Shown one piece after another: positions 1-7,242 of a DNA stretch of 18,503 nucleotides. Made by a program: the position numbers and the translations under genes. Every line of letters starts with the position of its first letter. The stretch's first letter is position 1. The stretch is from contig CAKSGA010000046.1 of NCBI GenBank assembly GCA_934454435.1, forward strand, positions 1 through 18,503, read 5' to 3'. Source of the stretch: an uncultured Oscillospiraceae bacterium. Lineage in GTDB: Bacteria > Bacillota > Clostridia > Oscillospirales > Ruminococcaceae. The notes under the pieces were generated by a model. That model was not told the origin of the DNA, ran no database searches, and saw only the letters and a list, made by a program, of their open reading frames with translations.

Positions 1-171
1 CTCGAAACCTCATACACTGACCCGTACGTTTACGGCGATTACATCATAAAGCTCAGGAAGTCCGATACCTCCTACGTTATCGAAGAGTGCCGGGTAAAAG
101 GCATTGAATATTCTCTCCCGGAGAATATCAGCACCCTTGACGACATGAAGTCGCTCATCACAAATTCCTGA
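1..171 (+). CDS. C-terminal end of an unrecognised protein (5' end outside window)
   Basis: An open frame runs from the first base to a TGA at 169-171 and gives 56 residues, beginning LETSYTDPYVYGDYIIKLRK and ending in SLITNS. It is mixed charged and hydrophobic with several tyrosines, and has no membrane segment. I do not recognise a family. It reads in the same direction as the M23 gene, but a near-consensus promoter at 191-220 lies between them, so it is probably a separate transcription unit. That it is a real gene rests on codon use like its neighbours and on an unbroken frame; the product is unknown. Confidence 0.55.
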   Translation, partial: LETSYTDPYVYGDYIIKLRKSDTSYVIEECRVKGIEYSLPENISTLDDMKSLITNS

Positions 172-190
172 TATTGTCAGGGTATGGCGC

Positions 191-220
191 TTGACAATTT
201 ATGGCGCAATGTTGTATAAT
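191..220 (+). promoter_or_regulatory. Sigma-A promoter of the M23 peptidase gene
   Basis: TTGACA at 191-196 and TATAAT at 215-220 are both perfect consensus hexamers, 18 bp apart. Transcription should start near 227. That leaves a leader of about 50 bases before the ATG at 276 and makes the in-frame GTG at 231 an unlikely start. Confidence 0.85.
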
Positions 221-275
221 GATATGAGAAGTGCCGGATAACGGCAAAAATCACGGATATTCAGAGGGGACTCTT

Positions 276-1616
276 ATGGGGAAAATTCATGCGCAGAAAA
301 TAGCACGCAGGGCGTGTGCGGTGTTTGCTGCCATATGCACGGCGGCAGCTCCCGTTATAGGCGGCGGAGCCTTTGCTGACACCACCGACTACGACAAGGA
401 GATCGCCCAGCTCGAGCAGAAAGCGGAGCAGATAAAGAAGGACAACGAAGCAAGGGAGCAGAAGATTGACGCCCTGAGCGGAGATGTCGATGAAAACACC
501 GCCCAGATGGGTCTGCTCCAGGAGCAGATCGAGGGTATAAACGACGAGATAACCACTTACGGTCAGCTCATCACCACCCAGCAGCAGAAGATAGGCGAAA
601 AAGAGAACGAGATCTACCTCATCGAGCAGGAGATCGAACAGAAGCAGCAGGAGATCGGGCAGAAGCAGCAGGAGATCGCTGACTTAGAGGAGCAGAACAA
701 GGAGAACCTGAGAAAGTTCTCAAAGCTGATACGGGCGCTCTACATGAACAACACGGCGGACACCCTGCCTATTCTGGAGGGCTCCAGTGACTGGTACAAC
801 TTCTTCACCTACGTTGACGTTGTGCAGAACATAAGCGAACAGAACATGGATTTCATGAACAGCCTGCTTGACGATATCCACCACCAGGAGGACCTCATAA
901 AGAGCCTGGAGGACGACATCGCACAGCTCAATGCTGACAAGGCCGACCTGCTCGACAAAAAGACCGCCCTCGAAGCGGAACTGCAGGACCTTGAGGGAAA
1001 GAAGGCGGAAGTCCAGCAGATAGCGGACGCCCGCACCAGCGACCTCTACGACCTCAGCAGCAGCAACGAGCAGCTCAAGAACCAGATGAGCCAGATACGC
1101 AGCGAGATAAACGCCTCCAACGATGATGTTGAAGCGATAAACGAGTCAATAAAGGAACTTATCCGCAAGAAGCAGGCGGAGAACAGCGGTGCGCCGGTGT
1201 ACAGCTCTGACGGGTTCAGATGGCCGCTGGACAGCAACCTGCAGTACATAACCACCTACTTCGGCTATGACGCATGGCGTGGCGGAAACCACTACGGTAT
1301 CGACGTCGGAAATGCGGGCATCGGCGGCAAGAACATCTACGCAGCCCAGGGCGGTACAGTCATCACCGCTTACGGCGACGGCGGCTGGCACGGCGGCTTC
1401 GGCAACTACATCATCATCGACCACGGCGGCGGACTTTCCACGGTGTATGCTCATTGCAGCGCCGTTACGGTTTCAGTCGGGCAGACGGTCAATAAGGGCG
1501 ATGTTATCGGATATGTCGGGACGACCGGCTGGTCCACAGGCAACCACCTGCATTTCGAGACCCGTGTGAACGGTACGGCAGTCAACCCGTTCAGCTACAG
1601 CTACGAATACGTGTAA
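276..1616 (+). CDS. Secreted coiled-coil M23 family murein hydrolase (EnvC/PcsB-like)
   Basis: This is predicted to be a secreted zinc metallo-endopeptidase that cuts peptidoglycan cross-bridges during cell division or separation. The 446-residue form starts at ATG 276, preceded by AGAGGGGA at 263-270; the longer GTG start at 231 would sit at the transcription start. Residues 1 to about 34 form a signal peptide ending AFA before DTTDYD. Residues about 35-290 are a long coiled coil rich in Glu, Gln and Lys, with a middle segment (LYMNN, LEGSSDWYNFF) typical of EnvC/PcsB proteins, which are activated by FtsEX in characterised systems. The C-terminal LytM domain keeps the zinc and catalytic residues: H339 and D343 (HxxxD), H393, and H424/H426 (HxH), so it should be active. 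No ftsE or ftsX is visible. The family call is firm; the division role is inferred. Confidence 0.9.
   Translation: MGKIHAQKIARRACAVFAAICTAAAPVIGGGAFADTTDYDKEIAQLEQKAEQIKKDNEAREQKIDALSGDVDENTAQMGLLQEQIEGINDEITTYGQLITTQQQKIGEKENEIYLIEQEIEQKQQEIGQKQQEIADLEEQNKENLRKFSKLIRALYMNNTADTLPILEGSSDWYNFFTYVDVVQNISEQNMDFMNSLLDDIHHQEDLIKSLEDDIAQLNADKADLLDKKTALEAELQDLEGKKAEVQQIADARTSDLYDLSSSNEQLKNQMSQIRSEINASNDDVEAINESIKELIRKKQAENSGAPVYSSDGFRWPLDSNLQYITTYFGYDAWRGGNHYGIDVGNAGIGGKNIYAAQGGTVITAYGDGGWHGGFGNYIIIDHGGGLSTVYAHCSAVTVSVGQTVNKGDVIGYVGTTGWSTGNHLHFETRVNGTAVNPFSYSYEYV
639..680 (+). repeat. Two tandem 21-bp units inside the coiled coil
   Basis: The 19-base sequence CAGAAGCAGCAGGAGATCG occurs at 639-657 and again at 660-678, a 21-bp period. 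Each unit encodes one heptad, QKQQEIG then QKQQEIA, so this looks like duplication of a single coiled-coil heptad. Confidence 0.75.
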
Positions 1617-1645
1617 GCTTCCGGTGAGAATTTTCCGGTAATACT

Positions 1646-1684
1646 TCGGAGGAGCAAGTTTCATGTTTGCTCCTCTGACTTTTC
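1646..1684 (+). terminator. Probable intrinsic terminator after the M23 gene
   Basis: GAGGAGCAA at 1649-1657 pairs perfectly with TTGCTCCTC at 1667-1675 around a 9-nt loop. Three further pairs, one of them a G-T wobble, extend the stem to 1646-1678. A short T run follows at 1680-1683. The weak T tract is why confidence is moderate. Confidence 0.6.
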
Positions 1685-1723
1685 CGGAATATGCATTTTC
1701 TGCCGTTACAGCTGAGTTACTCA

Positions 1724-1767
1724 TAAATTTGTGCCATTTTAACATATTTTATGTAAGTTTGTGCTAT
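1724..1767 (+). repeat. Pair of 14-bp direct repeats upstream of the PBP-GGDEF promoter
   Basis: TAAATTTGTGCCAT at 1724-1737 and TAAGTTTGTGCTAT at 1754-1767 match at 12 of 14 positions. Their starts are exactly 30 bp apart, about three helical turns, and the second copy ends 6 bp before the -35 hexamer. This is the layout of a tandem activator site; no regulator is identified. Confidence 0.5.
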
Positions 1768-1773
1768 GGGTAC

Positions 1774-1802
1774 TTGATTTTTTTGAGATTATATGGTATT
1801 AT
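1774..1802 (+). promoter_or_regulatory. Extended -10 promoter of the PBP-GGDEF gene
   Basis: TTGATT at 1774-1779 and TATTAT at 1797-1802 are 17 bp apart, with TGG at 1794-1796 forming an extended -10. The predicted start of transcription is near 1808, about 43 bases ahead of the GTG start codon at 1851. Confidence 0.65.
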
Positions 1803-1850
1803 TTTCATTGTAATAAATGCCGCCCCGACAGAAAGGAAAGGTAAACCGCT

Positions 1851-3773
1851 GTGCTTGACGGAAGGAAAATAATCGGTCTGTGCTGCGCTGCAGCAAATAA
1901 GGAACCCTCAAAGCCGCTCATTGACGGGCTCGCTGCGAACCTCCTGAACAGCAGCGAATACAGACTTCTTGTGTTCAACTGCTTTGAGGACCTTTATTTC
2001 AGCAGCCGTAATAATATCGGCGGATCCTCGATATTCAGCCTGATAAACTACGATATGATAGACGTCATGCTGATACTTCCCACATCAATGCACTCGCATG
2101 AGGTCGAGAGAAAGATCTCGGCGGAATGCCGCAGCCACGGTGTACCGCTTATTTCCATAGATATCCCGCTGGAGGGAGCATACTCCGTTTCCTTTGACTA
2201 CGGCGAAACGTTCAGCACGATAGTTGAGCATATGCTGGAGTGGCACAGCTGCCAGTCTGTAAAGGTCGTTGCCGGAAATAAGGGCAACCCCTTTTCCGAA
2301 ACAAGGGTGGACTGCTGCCGCCGGCTCATGCAGGAGCACGGTCTGACCCTCCGGGAAGAGGACATCTTCTACTGCGATTTCTGGGAAGATCCCACCTACC
2401 GTGCCATGGACAATTTCTTCGCCAGCGGAGAGCCTCTGCCGGAGGTTTTCATATGCTGCAACGATACCATGGCTATGGCGGTCTGCCTGAAGCTGAACGA
2501 GCATGGGATAAACGTCCCTGACGATGTAATGGTCACCGGCTTTGACGGTATAATGATCGAGCAGTACCACAAGCCCAGACTCACCACCGCAGTCCGCAAC
2601 AACCGCCAGCTTGCCGACAAGCTGATGGAGCTAATAGGGAGGATCACTTCGGGCGAATGCCCCGAGCCGTTCGACACGCAGCTCTCATATGAGCCAGTGT
2701 TCAGCGAGAGCTGCGGCTGTGCCTGCCTGACCAGCAACTGCTCCAACCGCATGCTCACCGATTTCGTAAAGAGCTATTCCTACTCGCTGAACTACGAAGA
2801 GCACGTCAACAACATGGAGAACTTCATTGCCGCCGACCCCTCCCCTGAAAATTTCAGGACTGCCATGGACAAATTCTGCTTCAGGAACTCGCATGTCTGC
2901 CTGACCGAAGAGTTCTGCCGCTGCTTGGAGGGAAGCGGAACCGGGCAGCTCGGGAGCTTCAACGGATTCGGGAATATGCGGGTGTTCGCCTGCACATTTG
3001 AGGACGGCAGGAACTCGGACGGGGTCGTATTCCCTGCGGCACGGCTGATACCGCTGCTTGAGAACTCCTTTAACGAGTACAACACGCTGATACTGATACC
3101 GCTGCATTTCCAGGACAATGTGCTCGGATACTTCGCCACGCACTACTGCAGTGACGAGCATCACAACGAGCGTCTGTACACATTCTGCACGAGCCTGAAC
3201 CGCTCCCTCGAAACCATGCGAATGCATGAGCACCTCAGCACGCTGAACCGACGTCTGGAGTTCATGTTCACCCATGACCATCTCACGCAGATCTACAACC
3301 GCTACGGTTTCTACAACGGCTTCCGGGAGAACTATTCACAGGTCGCAGAGGGAAGCCGGGACGTGTTCATTGTTTCCATCGATCTGAACGACATGAAGTA
3401 CATCAACGACAATTTTGGACATTCTGCCGGGGACGACGCCCTGTGCATCACCTCAAAGGCTCTGACCACCGCCGCCGGCGCCTGCGGAGGGAATGTCGTG
3501 TGCTCCCGCTTCGGCGGTGACGAATTCGTGGCGGCAAAGGTGTGCTCCGGGGACGCAAAGGCTCAGGCGGAGCTCTACCGGGACGGCTTTGTAAAGGCGC
3601 TGGCGGAACTGAATGCGACAAGCGGGAAGCCGTATAAGGTGAATGTCGGGTTCGGAGTCTACTCGGCGACCCTGGAGGGCGTGGACTCCATAGACGAGCT
3701 TATTGAGCTCGCAGACCGCCTGATGTACTCCGACAAAGCAAAGCACAAGCGCCACCCGAGAAACAACGTGTAA
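1851..3773 (+). CDS. LacI-type sugar-binding domain fused to a GGDEF diguanylate cyclase
   Basis: This is a predicted cytoplasmic diguanylate cyclase whose output may follow sugar binding. It starts at GTG 1851 with an AAAGGAAAGG site about 9 bases upstream, and is 640 residues long. Residues about 5-285 resemble the ligand-binding half of LacI-family regulators (KIIGL start, and the typical PDDVMVTGFDG strand), but there is no helix-turn-helix and no signal peptide. A cysteine cluster follows (C288, C290, C292, C297), after an ESCGC motif often seen in clostridial fusions of this kind. Residues about 310-460 are a GAF-sized linker. The C-terminal cyclase domain carries an intact GGDEF at 555-559; the RxxD inhibitory site that would precede it is absent, so product feedback is not expected. 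The ligand is unknown. A mannoside would fit the GH130 gene downstream, but that is conjecture. Confidence 0.85.
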   Translation: MLDGRKIIGLCCAAANKEPSKPLIDGLAANLLNSSEYRLLVFNCFEDLYFSSRNNIGGSSIFSLINYDMIDVMLILPTSMHSHEVERKISAECRSHGVPLISIDIPLEGAYSVSFDYGETFSTIVEHMLEWHSCQSVKVVAGNKGNPFSETRVDCCRRLMQEHGLTLREEDIFYCDFWEDPTYRAMDNFFASGEPLPEVFICCNDTMAMAVCLKLNEHGINVPDDVMVTGFDGIMIEQYHKPRLTTAVRNNRQLADKLMELIGRITSGECPEPFDTQLSYEPVFSESCGCACLTSNCSNRMLTDFVKSYSYSLNYEEHVNNMENFIAADPSPENFRTAMDKFCFRNSHVCLTEEFCRCLEGSGTGQLGSFNGFGNMRVFACTFEDGRNSDGVVFPAARLIPLLENSFNEYNTLILIPLHFQDNVLGYFATHYCSDEHHNERLYTFCTSLNRSLETMRMHEHLSTLNRRLEFMFTHDHLTQIYNRYGFYNGFRENYSQVAEGSRDVFIVSIDLNDMKYINDNFGHSAGDDALCITSKALTTAAGACGGNVVCSRFGGDEFVAAKVCSGDAKAQAELYRDGFVKALAELNATSGKPYKVNVGFGVYSATLEGVDSIDELIELADRLMYSDKAKHKRHPRNNV

Positions 3774-3777
3774 ACAG

Positions 3778-3809
3778 AAAGCGGGCAGTCCGGAACTGCC
3801 CGCTTTTTT
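3778..3809 (+). terminator. Strong intrinsic terminator after the PBP-GGDEF gene
   Basis: GCGGGCAGT at 3781-3789 pairs perfectly with ACTGCCCGC at 3795-3803 around a 5-nt loop. Six T residues follow at 3804-3809, and the stop codon ends 7 bases upstream of the stem. Confidence 0.92.
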
Positions 3810-3812
3810 ATT

Positions 3813-3885
3813 GATTTACGGAGCCTTACCTTCCACACACCGACTGTAGGGGAGGGGCAAGTCCCTCCCCTACGGAACGTAAATC
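3813..3885. repeat. Compound palindromic intergenic element
   Basis: An inner perfect 11-bp inverted repeat, GTAGGGGAGGG (3846-3856) and CCCTCCCCTAC (3863-3873), closes on a 6-nt loop. An outer pair, GATTTACG (3813-3820) and CGTAAATC (3878-3885), flanks it, giving a 73-bp nested palindrome. It lies between two convergent genes that each have their own terminator, so it is not needed for termination. It resembles dispersed extragenic palindromes (REP or MITE-like), but copy number cannot be judged from one window. Confidence 0.6.
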
Positions 3886-3902
3886 CACCTAAACCGACAA
3901 AG

Positions 3903-3933
3903 CAAAACCTCCCCTGTTACAGAGGAGGTTTTG
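3903..3933 (-). terminator. Intrinsic terminator of the GH130 gene
   Basis: CAAAACCTCC (3903-3912) pairs with GGAGGTTTTG (3924-3933), and CTG/CAG pair inside the loop. Read on the minus strand, it begins 20 bases after the GH130 stop and ends in TTTTGCTTTG. The A-rich opposite flank means it could also work on the plus strand. Confidence 0.8.
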
Positions 3934-3953
3934 TGTATATGCCCGATAATTGA

Positions 3954-4961
3954 TTAATACTTGTTGGAGTGTGCCTTGATGTACTCAACAACTTCCTCAG
4001 CGTAGCAGAATGCCATGCTTACGCAGGTATCAGCACAGCCGTAGTAGATAGCGATACGGCCGGTGTCCTTGTCGCAGAGAGCTGCACAGGGGAATGTAAC
4101 GTTCTGTACGTCACCAACGGTCTCGTATATCTCACGGGGGTTGATGAGGTACTCACGGCAGCGGTACTTAACCTTCCAGGGCTGATCCTTGTCGAGTATG
4201 CAGGCGCCAAAGCTGTAAACAAATCCGTTGCAGCTCTCGAGAACGCCGTGGTAGAATACCAGCCAGCCCTCGCTTGTTTCGATCGGGATAGGGCCTGCGC
4301 CGATCTTCTTGCTCTCCCAGCCTCTGTCGGGAGCCATTACGTGTCTGTGCTTGCCCCAGTAGGTCATGTCCTTGGAGTGGGACAGGTACATGTCACCAAA
4401 AGGTGTGTGACCGGAGTCAGAAGGACGGGAGAACATTACATACTCGCCGTTGATCTTTCTCGGGAACAGAACGCCATTTCTGTTGAAAGGAAGATATGCG
4501 TTCTCCATCTGGTGGAATTCCTTGAAGTCCTTGGTCCAGCCCACGCCGATAGTAGGCTTCCAGCCGTATGCGTTGCACCAGGTGATCCAGAAGCGGTCCT
4601 CGATCCATACGCAGCGGGGATCGTAACCGTACTGCCAGGGATTAGCCTCGGCGGTCTCGGGATCGTCGTTGATCCACTCTACCTTCTCAGGGTTGATGTT
4701 CCAGTGAATGCCGTCCTCGGAGAAACCAGCATGGATAGCCATGTTTCTTTCCTTGTCGTCAACACGGAAAACTCCTGCAAAGTGACCCTTGTCGCTCTCG
4801 AACGGAACAACAGCGGAGTTGAAGATGGAATTGCTTGTGGGAAGCAGATCACGGGGAATGATGGGGTTTGCGTTGTAACGCCAGATAACGTCCTTGCAGC
4901 CCTCGGGTCTGTCCTGCCACGGCATGTTGGGAATGCTCTGACCGATGATTTCTAAGCTCAT
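3954..4961 (-). CDS. GH130 beta-1,4-mannoside phosphorylase
   Basis: This cytoplasmic enzyme phosphorolyses a terminal beta-1,4-linked mannose to alpha-mannose 1-phosphate, so sugar is activated without spending ATP. At 335 residues it matches subfamily GH130_2, whose known members include mannooligosaccharide phosphorylase RaMP2 of Ruminococcus albus and the gut enzyme Uhgb_MP, active on N-glycan-type mannosides. Long stretches match my recollection of Uhgb_MP, including the [19 protein letters not shown] block at residues 32-50. D114 in YGYDPR corresponds to the catalytic acid D104 of Uhgb_MP. R66, the KIGAGPIP lysine and the histidine of FYHGV fit the phosphate-binding set. The start is ATG with AGAGAGG 7 bases upstream. 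The enzyme family is near certain; the acceptor (mannose chain or GlcNAc) cannot be settled here. No epimerase or mannanase lies alongside it. Confidence 0.93.
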   Translation of the reverse strand: MSLEIIGQSIPNMPWQDRPEGCKDVIWRYNANPIIPRDLLPTSNSIFNSAVVPFESDKGHFAGVFRVDDKERNMAIHAGFSEDGIHWNINPEKVEWINDDPETAEANPWQYGYDPRCVWIEDRFWITWCNAYGWKPTIGVGWTKDFKEFHQMENAYLPFNRNGVLFPRKINGEYVMFSRPSDSGHTPFGDMYLSHSKDMTYWGKHRHVMAPDRGWESKKIGAGPIPIETSEGWLVFYHGVLESCNGFVYSFGACILDKDQPWKVKYRCREYLINPREIYETVGDVQNVTFPCAALCDKDTGRIAIYYGCADTCVSMAFCYAEEVVEYIKAHSNKY

Positions 4962-4987
4962 GTCTTTACCTCTCTGAAATTATTATT

Positions 4988-4998
4988 GTGCGGCGCAC
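4988..4998. promoter_or_regulatory. Palindrome in the GH130 leader (possible operator)
   Basis: GTGCGGCGCAC is an 11-base palindrome with one central unpaired base. It starts about 11 bases downstream of the predicted transcription start, a common place for a repressor site. No regulator is assigned. Confidence 0.35.
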
Positions 4999-5015
4999 CG
5001 CTTTCTTTACTTTAT

Positions 5016-5044
5016 AGTATAGCAAATATCCGCACAGATTTCAA
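5016..5044 (-). promoter_or_regulatory. Promoter of the GH130 gene
   Basis: On the minus strand, TTGAAA (5044-5039) and TATACT (5021-5016) are separated by exactly 17 bp, and TGC directly before the -10 makes it extended. Transcription should start near 5009, leaving a leader of about 48 bases. Confidence 0.75.
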
Positions 5045-5059
5045 TAGTGTTTTTGACTA

Positions 5060-5086
5060 AATCTTGCAAGATTATCATGTGCACAT
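5060..5086. promoter_or_regulatory. Two adjacent perfect palindromes upstream of the GH130 promoter
   Basis: AATCTTGCAAGATT (5060-5073) is a perfect 14-bp palindrome and ATGTGCACAT (5077-5086) a perfect 10-bp one. Both lie 15 to 42 bp upstream of the -35 hexamer in an otherwise AT-rich gap. The length and position suit a regulator site. The first lacks a T tract on either side, so it is not a good terminator for the EAL gene. Confidence 0.45.
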
Positions 5087-5109
5087 TTACTTAAAAAACA
5101 ACCTTATTA

Positions 5110-7065
5110 TTACTTAACAGAATGTATCTTCTCCAGGTACGCCGGACCAGGCACCGGTTTGCTGTAGAAGTACCCCTGGAGGTATCGCACGCCGTGCTCC
5201 GCAAGGAAGTCCGCCTGAGCCTTTGTTTCAACGCCCTCGGCTACGATGTTCGCACCTAGCTGTAGTATCATGGCGATACAGCTGTTGAGAATGACCATAG
5301 CTTCCTCTGGCTTCTCGCCAAACGCCGGCCAGATAAGGCTCTTGTCCAGCTTGACCAGCTCAAAGTGCACCTTCGCCATCTTCGACAGGTTTGAATACCC
5401 CGTGCCGAAATCGTCCATGGAGAAATGACAGCCAAGGCTGCGCAGACGCTTCATGTTGGCGTCCAGAAGCTCACCGCCGTCAATGGACGCCGTTTCTGTT
5501 ATCTCCAGGTTGATGAACCTCGGCTCGATGCCGTACTTCTGCATCACTGAGGAAAGCTGCGCCGGGAGTGACGGGTCAACGCTCTGCATCCCGGACAGGT
5601 TGACCTCTATATAGTTCACGCCTTTTTCCCAGAGCCTGTTCTCAGAAGCGAAGCTGCACACCTTCTCGAATACGATGCTGCCGATCTCGTCGATCATGCC
5701 CTGTTCCTCCGCCATCGGAATGAACACCTCCGGCGACACGAAACCGAGCTCGCCGCAGTCGTGGAGCCGCACCAGGGCCTCTGCAGAAGCGAACCTGTGC
5801 TCCACGGTGGACCATATGGGCTGGTATACAACGTCAAATGCCTTTTCCTGGACCGCACGGGTCAGGACCTCAAGCACCTGCTTGTTGTAGTCCTTTTCCC
5901 TGATGGTGTCCTCGTTTATCCAGAATACCATGCCATTTTCGTGGTGATGGTGACGCTTCATGATGTGGTCGAAGGTGTCGTAGATCTCGTCCGGCGTGTC
6001 GCCGTACTTCGGGCACTCCAGAACTGCGATATGATACTGCGGCTTGAACGTGCTGTTCCCGAACGGCACCTCGAAATCAGAGGAACCCGCCCTCTTCAGC
6101 AGGGCGTCAAGCTCCTCCCGGTCGGAGATGAACACGGACAGCGTGTTGCTGCGTGAATGGAAGAACCGGTACTTCGGCACCGCCGACTTCAGCCTTTCGC
6201 CCGCCGCACGGAGTATCACACGCATGAGGTCGTACCCCATGCTCCTGCTGATCATCTCATTGTCGTCCACCGTGAAGTTCACGATCCAGAACGTCTTTTG
6301 GCGTGCGAGCATCTCGGGCACCATTATGTGGAACGCCTGACGGTTCAGGGTATCTGTTTCCTCGTCTGCAAAGCGCTTCGGGTTCTCGAAATTCAGGTAG
6401 ATGTACAGAAGCATCAGACTGTTTCCTATCGAAGAGATAAGCACGTACTTCGTGATGAACTGTATCAGCGCCACGATAATCCAGATGGCAAGTCCCACCG
6501 CAACGGTTATCCTTGCCCGGGCGTAGTCGGCGTCGGTTTCCTTGTTGGCAGCGTTGTTCTTGCGAAACAACAGCACACAGGTCGCAGCCACATATACCAG
6601 GATCGATGAGTAAAGTATGTAGATCATCGGCCCAGTGGAGTATGCACCATGCTCATCCACTACATATTCTATCGGGGCAAAAGCTGAACCTATCGCCGCC
6701 AGCGCAAACGGAGTGACCGCTAGTATCATCTGCCATCTGACAAGGCGCTTCTGCGCCCCGTGCAGATAGAATACATACAGGAACAGGAATACCGTCAGAG
6801 TCTCCAGGCTGCCGATAAACGCAATATGCGCAATGCGATTCAACCAGTCCGGTACAAGCTTGTAGTTCAGCAGAGTGAAATACGACACGAAGTCCGCCAC
6901 AAGGTTGAACGCACCTGCGCACAGAAAGCACCCGAAAACCAGGGTCGAACGCAGCGGGAGCTTCTTGCTCTTCACATAATCAATTATAAGCAGAATCACG
7001 ACCGCCAGTGCCAGCGACTGGACCCGGAAGCTGATGTCAAAGAAATTCTGCCATTGTCCTCCCAT
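5110..7065 (-). CDS. Seven-helix membrane c-di-GMP phosphodiesterase (degenerate GGDEF, intact EAL)
   Basis: This is predicted to hydrolyse c-di-GMP to pGpG at the membrane. The 651-residue protein starts at ATG with AGGAGG 7 bases upstream. Seven hydrophobic segments fall near residues 15-30, 41-64, 78-100, 111-131, 147-167, 186-207 and 209-225, forming a membrane sensor module. Residues about 235-395 look like a GGDEF fold, but the active-site turn is replaced by SRSNTLSVF, so it cannot make c-di-GMP and may only regulate. The EAL domain (about 400-645) keeps the catalytic set: E429 of EAL, N489, E521/E524, DDFGTGYS at 551-558, K572 and E610. A run of four histidines (372-375) sits between the two domains. 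It lies 148 bases upstream of the GH130 gene, which has its own promoter. The input signal is unknown. Confidence 0.92.
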   Translation of the reverse strand: MGGQWQNFFDISFRVQSLALAVVILLIIDYVKSKKLPLRSTLVFGCFLCAGAFNLVADFVSYFTLLNYKLVPDWLNRIAHIAFIGSLETLTVFLFLYVFYLHGAQKRLVRWQMILAVTPFALAAIGSAFAPIEYVVDEHGAYSTGPMIYILYSSILVYVAATCVLLFRKNNAANKETDADYARARITVAVGLAIWIIVALIQFITKYVLISSIGNSLMLLYIYLNFENPKRFADEETDTLNRQAFHIMVPEMLARQKTFWIVNFTVDDNEMISRSMGYDLMRVILRAAGERLKSAVPKYRFFHSRSNTLSVFISDREELDALLKRAGSSDFEVPFGNSTFKPQYHIAVLECPKYGDTPDEIYDTFDHIMKRHHHHENGMVFWINEDTIREKDYNKQVLEVLTRAVQEKAFDVVYQPIWSTVEHRFASAEALVRLHDCGELGFVSPEVFIPMAEEQGMIDEIGSIVFEKVCSFASENRLWEKGVNYIEVNLSGMQSVDPSLPAQLSSVMQKYGIEPRFINLEITETASIDGGELLDANMKRLRSLGCHFSMDDFGTGYSNLSKMAKVHFELVKLDKSLIWPAFGEKPEEAMVILNSCIAMILQLGANIVAEGVETKAQADFLAEHGVRYLQGYFYSKPVPGPAYLEKIHSVK

Positions 7066-7098
7066 TTTATTTCCTCCTAACCAGACTCATATATTTTT

Positions 7099-7107
7099 AT
7101 TATACCA
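7099..7107 (-). promoter_or_regulatory. Extended -10 promoter element of the EAL gene
   Basis: On the minus strand TGGTATAAT (7107-7099) is a perfect extended -10 located 34 bases ahead of the ATG. The -35 position reads GGAAAA and is poor, so this would depend on the TGn motif. Confidence 0.55.
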
Positions 7108-7187
7108 CAGTCTTATTATATTTTCCACTGTTTTTCAGAATTTTATCGTATTCTGCCTCGTAAAGAAGCCTGGCAGGCGTATTCCAG

Positions 7188-7235
7188 GAAAAAAACACCC
7201 CTGTGTTGAATCGTCTTTCGCAAATCAACACAGGG
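7188..7235 (-). terminator. Intrinsic terminator of rnhA
   Basis: An 11-bp perfect stem, TCAACACAGGG (7225-7235) with CCCTGTGTTGA (7199-7209), closes on a 15-nt loop. On the minus strand it is followed by GTGTTTTTTT. It begins 7 bases after the rnhA stop. Confidence 0.87.
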
Positions 7236-7242
7236 ACGATAT

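Noticed and set aside
231..275. GTG at 231 as start of the M23 peptidase
   Set aside because: It sits about 4 bases after the predicted transcription start, has no ribosome site and would add 15 polar residues ahead of the signal peptide.
3846..3873. The inner hairpin as a terminator or CRISPR-like repeat
   Set aside because: No T run follows on either strand, and there is only one copy in the window with no spacer pattern.
3969..4955. A plus-strand open frame of 328 codons
   Set aside because: It is the mirror of the GH130 gene, which is clearly real by motifs, promoter and terminator. The mirror has no ribosome site or family resemblance.
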